16,958 nt of DNA from a bacterium (GTDB lineage: Bacteria > Myxococcota_A > Bradymonadia > UBA7976 > UBA1532). The position numbers were made by a program, and so were the translations under genes. This document shows positions 13,895-16,958 of this stretch, piece by piece. The notes under the pieces are model-generated. The model did no database searches. It was not told where the DNA came from and worked only from the letters and a program-made list of their open reading frames with translations. The stretch lies in NCBI GenBank assembly GCA_030424955.1, contig JAUHVS010000045.1, positions 1 through 16,958 on the forward strand. The letters run 5' to 3'. Within the stretch, counting starts at the first letter, position 1. The number at the start of each line of letters is the position of its first letter.

Positions 13895-13931
13895 GCCCGC
13901 GGCGGCTGCGCATGCGTGCGCACGCCTGAAC

Positions 13932-13995
13932 TGTCTAAGACAACGGCAAGGCAGGGCTCGATCTTGAGCCCCCCCGGGTGGTGGGGGACACCCGG
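13932..13995. promoter_or_regulatory. Cluster of three inverted repeats between paralog C and the priA pair
   Basis: Three symmetric elements lie side by side in this divergent spacer: TGTCTAAGACA (13932-13942, 5-bp arms around one base); GGGCTC and GAGCCC (13954-13959 and 13966-13971, 6-nt loop); and CCGGGTG and CACCCGG (13974-13980 and 13989-13995, 8-nt loop). The first has an operator-like shape; the other two could fold in RNA. A TTGACG at 14001-14006 is a good -35 match for the plus-strand gene, though the -10 17 nt on is poor (GCAGAT). Confidence 0.35.
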
Positions 13996-14036
13996 CACGC
14001 TTGACGCGCCGGGGCGGCGTGGCGCAGATCCCGGGG

Positions 14037-14663
14037 GTGACTCGACGCGACGCCCTGTGGTGGATGATGTGGGCCGGCCTGCTGGGGCCCGGGCAGGCAG
14101 GCGCCTATGTCCTGCCAGTGAGCGCGCGGCTGCGGTTCGCGGCCCGGCACCACCGCGGGCTGCGCGGCCTGACGGTGGCCCTGGCGACCACCCGCGCGGG
14201 CGCCCCCGACCAGGGGGAGACGGCCACCTGGCGCTTCTCGACCCCCAGCCAGTTCACCGCGCAGGTGGGGGACCGCCGCGCCACGGCGGGCGCGGAGGGG
14301 CCCGGGGCGGGGGACGCGGCGCTGCTGCCCCCCGCCGCCGCCCGGCAGGTGCTGGCCGATCTCTTCGAGGCGGGGGACCCCCAGCGGGTGATCCGCCGGC
14401 TGGGCGTCAACCCGCGGCTGGGCCGCCTGGCGCTGCAGGGCGACCGGGTGGTGCACGTCATCGGCGACGGCGCCGCGCTGTGGATCGACCACGACACCCA
14501 CGCGGTGCGCCGGGTGGTCGCCCCCGCCCTCGGGCTGGATCTGGCCCTGCTGGACTGGGACAGCCCCCACACCCAGGGGCGCTTCCCCGGGCGGATCGAG
14601 CTGAGCGTGAGCGGCGGGCCCCGCTGGCAGTACACGGTGCGGCAGCCCCTGGCGACGCGATGA
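14037..14663 (+). CDS. Small predicted exported protein, coupled to priA
   Basis: A protein of about 208 residues that I do not recognise. The GTG at 14037 is preferred because it yields a compact signal peptide, MTRRDALWWMMWAGLLGPGQAGA, with cleavage after AGA. In-frame GTG 14019 and TTG 14001 are alternatives; TTGACG at 14001 may instead be a -35 box. The Arg-Arg near the start is not a full Tat motif. The mature part has no further membrane segment and alternates strand-like stretches (ATWRFSTPSQFTAQV, RVVHVIGDGAALWID, RIELSVSG...WQYTVRQ), loosely like LolA/DUF4292-type beta proteins, but this is weak. Its stop overlaps the priA ATG (ATGA, 14660-14663), implying coupled translation. It diverges from paralog C. 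Confidence 0.75.
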   Translation: MTRRDALWWMMWAGLLGPGQAGAYVLPVSARLRFAARHHRGLRGLTVALATTRAGAPDQGETATWRFSTPSQFTAQVGDRRATAGAEGPGAGDAALLPPAAARQVLADLFEAGDPQRVIRRLGVNPRLGRLALQGDRVVHVIGDGAALWIDHDTHAVRRVVAPALGLDLALLDWDSPHTQGRFPGRIELSVSGGPRWQYTVRQPLATR

Positions 14664-16958
14664 GCCCGCCCGCGCCCCCCCGCCACGACACCGTCGAGGT
14701 CGCCATCCCGGTGCCCCTGCGGCAGCTGTTCCACTACCGGCTGCCCGCCGATCTGGCCGCCGCGGTGGTCCCCGGCGCCCGGGTGCTGGTGCCCTTCAGC
14801 CGCCGCGCCGTGGTCGGCTACGCCGTCGCCGTGGGCACGCCGCCCCCCGAGGGCGTGCGCCTGCTCAAGGTGCGCGAGGCCCTGGATCCGGTGGGCGAGC
14901 CCACCTTCGCGCCCCCCCTGCTGGCCCTGCTGCGCTGGATGGCCGACTACTACCGCGCCCCCCTCGGCGAGGTGCTGCGGGGCGCGCACCCCACCGGCAT
15001 CAACGCCAAGGGCGTGCCCGGGCTCGCGATCACCGACGCGGGCCGCGCCGCCGAGATCACCGGGGCCACCGGGGCGGCCCTGGCCTGGCTCGCCCGGCAG
15101 TCGGGCCCCAGCCCCGTCGACGCCGTCGAGCCCCCCCTCAACGCCGGCCAGATCAAGCGGCTGGTGGACGACGGGCTGGTGGTGCGCGAGTCGGTCATCG
15201 CCGCGCCGCGGGTGGAGGTGCGCACCGAGCGGGCCGTGCGCGCCGTGGCGCCGCCCCCGACGGTGCCGCGGGGGCGGGGCGGCAAGCCGCTCAAGCGCGA
15301 CGCCCTGCACGGGTGGCTGGTGGGGCGCGGCGAGGTGCTGGTGCGCGACGTGCGCGAGGTGTTCCCGTCGCCCGCTGCGCACCTCAAGCAGCTCATCGAC
15401 GAGGGGGCGCTGGTGGCGTCCGAGGTCGAGGTCATCCGTGACCCGTACTTCGGCGAGACGGTGCCGAGGGACACGCCGCCCACCCTCAACGCCGGCCAGC
15501 GGCGGGCCGTGGACGCCATCCTGGGCGCCCCGGGCTACCAGGGCCTGCTGCTGCACGGCATCACGGGCAGCGGCAAGACCGAGGTGTACCTGCACGCCAT
15601 CGAGGCCACCCTGGCGCAGGGCCGCGGGGCCCTGGTGCTGGTGCCCGAGATCGCGCTGACCCCCCAGCTCGTGCGGCGGTTCCGGGCGCGCCTGGGCGAC
15701 GCCCTGGCGGTGCTGCACAGCGGCCTGTCGGACGGCGCGCGCTACGACCAGTGGCGGCGGCTGAAGCGCGGCGAGGTGCGGCTGGCCATCGGGGCGCGAT
15801 CGGCCCTGTTCGCGCCCGTGGCCGACCTGGGGCTGATCATCGTCGATGAGGCCCACGATCCGTCCTTCAAGCAGGGCGACGGCGTGCGCTACCACGCCCG
15901 CGACATGGCCCTGCTGCGGGGGCACCGCCAGCAGGCCACGGTGGTGCTGGGCACGGCCACGCCGTCGCTGGAGACCGAGCACAACGTCAGCCAGGGCAAG
16001 CTGCGGCGGCTGGTGCTCACCGAGCGGCCCACCGGCGCCCGGCTGCCCCAGGTGCACATCATCGATCTGCGGGTCCACAAGCCGCCGGAGGACGAGGCGC
16101 CCTTCCTCAGCCGCCCCCTGCGGGAGGCCCTGGCCGAGACCCTCAACGCCAAGGAGCAGGCGATCCTGTTCTTGAACCGGCGCGGCTTCGCCAGCGCGGT
16201 GCACTGCGAGGCGTGCGGCGGGGTGCTCGACTGCGATCACTGCGACATCGCCATGACCTGGCACCAGGGCCGCCGGCACCTGCGCTGCCACTACTGCGAC
16301 CGCGTGCGCCCGCTGCCCCCGCGCTGCCCCCACTGCGGGCAGGACCACCTGGCCCCCGTCGGCCGCGGCACGGAGCGGGTCGAGGCCGCCCTCGCCGCGC
16401 TGTTCCCCCAGGCCCGGCTGGCCCGCATGGACCGCGACGTGGTCACCACCACCCGCAAGCTGCAGGCCATGCTCGGCCAGGTGCGCCGCCGCGAGATCGA
16501 CATCCTGGTGGGCACCCAGATGGTCACGAAGGGGCACGACTTCCCCGGGGTGACCCTGGTGGGCGTGCTGGCGGCGGACGCCGGGCTGAACTTCCCCGAC
16601 TTCCGCGCGGCGGAGCGCACCTTCCAGCTGCTGACCCAGGTGGCGGGCCGCGCCGGGCGAGCCGATCGCCCCGGGCGGGTGCTGGTGCAGACCTACGATC
16701 CTGCGGTGCCGGCGCTGGAGGCCCTGGTGGATCACGACCACGCGCGCTTCGCCGCCGCCGAGCTGCCCCGGCGGCAGATCCAGGGCTACCCGCCCTTCAC
16801 CCACGCGGCGAGCGTGCGGGTGGACGGGCGCGACGCCCGCCGGGTGGAGCAGCTCGCCCTGCGCCTGGGCGGGGCCGCCGAGCGCGCGGGGGCGAACACC
16901 GGCGGCACCCGGCTGCAGGGGCCCGCCCCAGCCCCCTGCACCCGGCTGCAGGGGCCCG
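14660..16958 (+). CDS. priA: Primosomal protein N' (PriA) replication-restart helicase, 3' end cut by window
   Basis: The first 766 codons of PriA, the 3'-to-5' superfamily 2 helicase that recognises stalled forks and reloads the replicative helicase. N-terminal 3'-DNA-binding domain: VEVAIPVPLRQLFHYRLP and GARVLVPFSRRAVVGYAV (residues 12-59). Walker A GITGSGKT (300-307), DEAH (396-399) and GTATPSLE follow. The zinc-binding insert has all eight Cys at 516, 519, 525, 528, 543, 546, 556 and 559. Helicase motifs V, TQMVTKGHDFP (619-629), and VI, QVAGRAGR (660-667), are intact, so it should be active. Already longer than E. coli PriA (732 residues) and still missing the C-terminal part, it is a long family member. 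Its ATG overlaps the upstream exported-protein stop by ATGA. The last 53 bases carry an odd 20-bp duplication, so the final residues are less trustworthy. Confidence 0.97.
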   Translation, partial: MSPPAPPRHDTVEVAIPVPLRQLFHYRLPADLAAAVVPGARVLVPFSRRAVVGYAVAVGTPPPEGVRLLKVREALDPVGEPTFAPPLLALLRWMADYYRAPLGEVLRGAHPTGINAKGVPGLAITDAGRAAEITGATGAALAWLARQSGPSPVDAVEPPLNAGQIKRLVDDGLVVRESVIAAPRVEVRTERAVRAVAPPPTVPRGRGGKPLKRDALHGWLVGRGEVLVRDVREVFPSPAAHLKQLIDEGALVASEVEVIRDPYFGETVPRDTPPTLNAGQRRAVDAILGAPGYQGLLLHGITGSGKTEVYLHAIEATLAQGRGALVLVPEIALTPQLVRRFRARLGDALAVLHSGLSDGARYDQWRRLKRGEVRLAIGARSALFAPVADLGLIIVDEAHDPSFKQGDGVRYHARDMALLRGHRQQATVVLGTATPSLETEHNVSQGKLRRLVLTERPTGARLPQVHIIDLRVHKPPEDEAPFLSRPLREALAETLNAKEQAILFLNRRGFASAVHCEACGGVLDCDHCDIAMTWHQGRRHLRCHYCDRVRPLPPRCPHCGQDHLAPVGRGTERVEAALAALFPQARLARMDRDVVTTTRKLQAMLGQVRRREIDILVGTQMVTKGHDFPGVTLVGVLAADAGLNFPDFRAAERTFQLLTQVAGRAGRADRPGRVLVQTYDPAVPALEALVDHDHARFAAAELPRRQIQGYPPFTHAASVRVDGRDARRVEQLALRLGGAAERAGANTGGTRLQGPAPAPCTRLQGP
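16906..16958 (+). repeat. 20-bp direct repeat at the window end, in priA
   Basis: CACCCGGCTGCAGGGGCCCG occurs at 16906-16925 and again, without mismatch, at 16939-16958, the last base of the window. The period is 33 bp (11 codons), so the reading frame is kept and TRLQGP is encoded twice around APAPC. It may be real, but its coincidence with the sequence end also fits an assembly artefact. Confidence 0.85.

Noticed and set aside
13907..13922. Two TGCGCA sequences upstream of paralog C, also seen upstream of A and within the B operator arm
   Set aside because: A 6-bp GC-rich palindrome is expected often in this composition, so a shared regulatory site cannot be claimed.
13885..13998. 38-residue N-terminal extension of paralog C
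   Set aside because: Not shared with A or B; a consensus AGGAGG directly precedes the ATG at 13884; it runs through the intergenic palindromes.
14105..16804. Minus-strand frame of about 900 codons opposite the exported protein and priA
   Set aside because: priA motifs on the plus strand are unambiguous; the antisense product is composition-driven.

Overview
The window is very GC-rich DNA from a Gram-negative, outer-membrane-bearing bacterium. It carries three lipoproteins with lipobox signal peptides, one of them LolB-like. Strong GC bias at third codon positions, Ala/Pro/Arg-rich proteins, TPR lipoproteins and PP2C signalling suggest a Myxococcota (former Deltaproteobacteria) relative, but no marker here fixes the taxon. 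No rRNA, tRNA, insertion sequence, integrase or CRISPR array was seen. The right edge cuts through priA.

Layout. (1) 50-697 (+): a small transaldolase / fructose-6-phosphate aldolase-type enzyme. (2) 829-4248 (+): a 1,139-residue unrecognised protein with a beta-propeller-like N-terminus, 45-bp tandem repeats, an Ala-rich coiled coil and four C-terminal membrane spans. (3) 6063-4445 (-): a lipoprotein gene overlapping a PP2C phosphatase gene by ATGA. (4) 6153-7283 (+): a LarA-type nickel-pincer racemase homologue, divergent from the lipoprotein. (5) 7379-9802 (+): a TPR lipoprotein followed 12 bp later by a LolB/DUF4292-like lipoprotein, a pairing that resembles the TPR-lolB synteny of other proteobacteria. 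(6) 13884-9915 (-): three paralogous genes, the most unusual part of the window. (7) 14037-16958+ (+): a small exported protein gene overlapping priA by ATGA.

The three paralogs (called A = 9915-11336, B = 11545-12447, C = 12952-13884) share one plan. Each has a roughly 30-residue N-terminal strand-helix module, an Ala/Pro linker, a winged-helix-like domain with a near-invariant GGITG-x-I-x-RWAP core ending in WRW, a variable linker, and a second, diverged copy of that domain. The linkers differ sharply: a Lys/Pro/Ala histone-H1-like stretch in A, neutral to acidic Ala/Pro in B, and a poly-Arg patch in C. The 504-bp gap upstream of B is noticeably richer in A+T and holds a spaced 8-bp inverted repeat enclosing a 9-bp tandem repeat, a plausible operator. 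I propose a locally amplified family of bivalent nucleic-acid-binding proteins, regulatory or nucleoid-associated. I do not recognise it as a named family; its function is inference.

Convergent gene pairs are separated by GC-rich hairpins without T-tracts, probably acting as terminators in this base composition.
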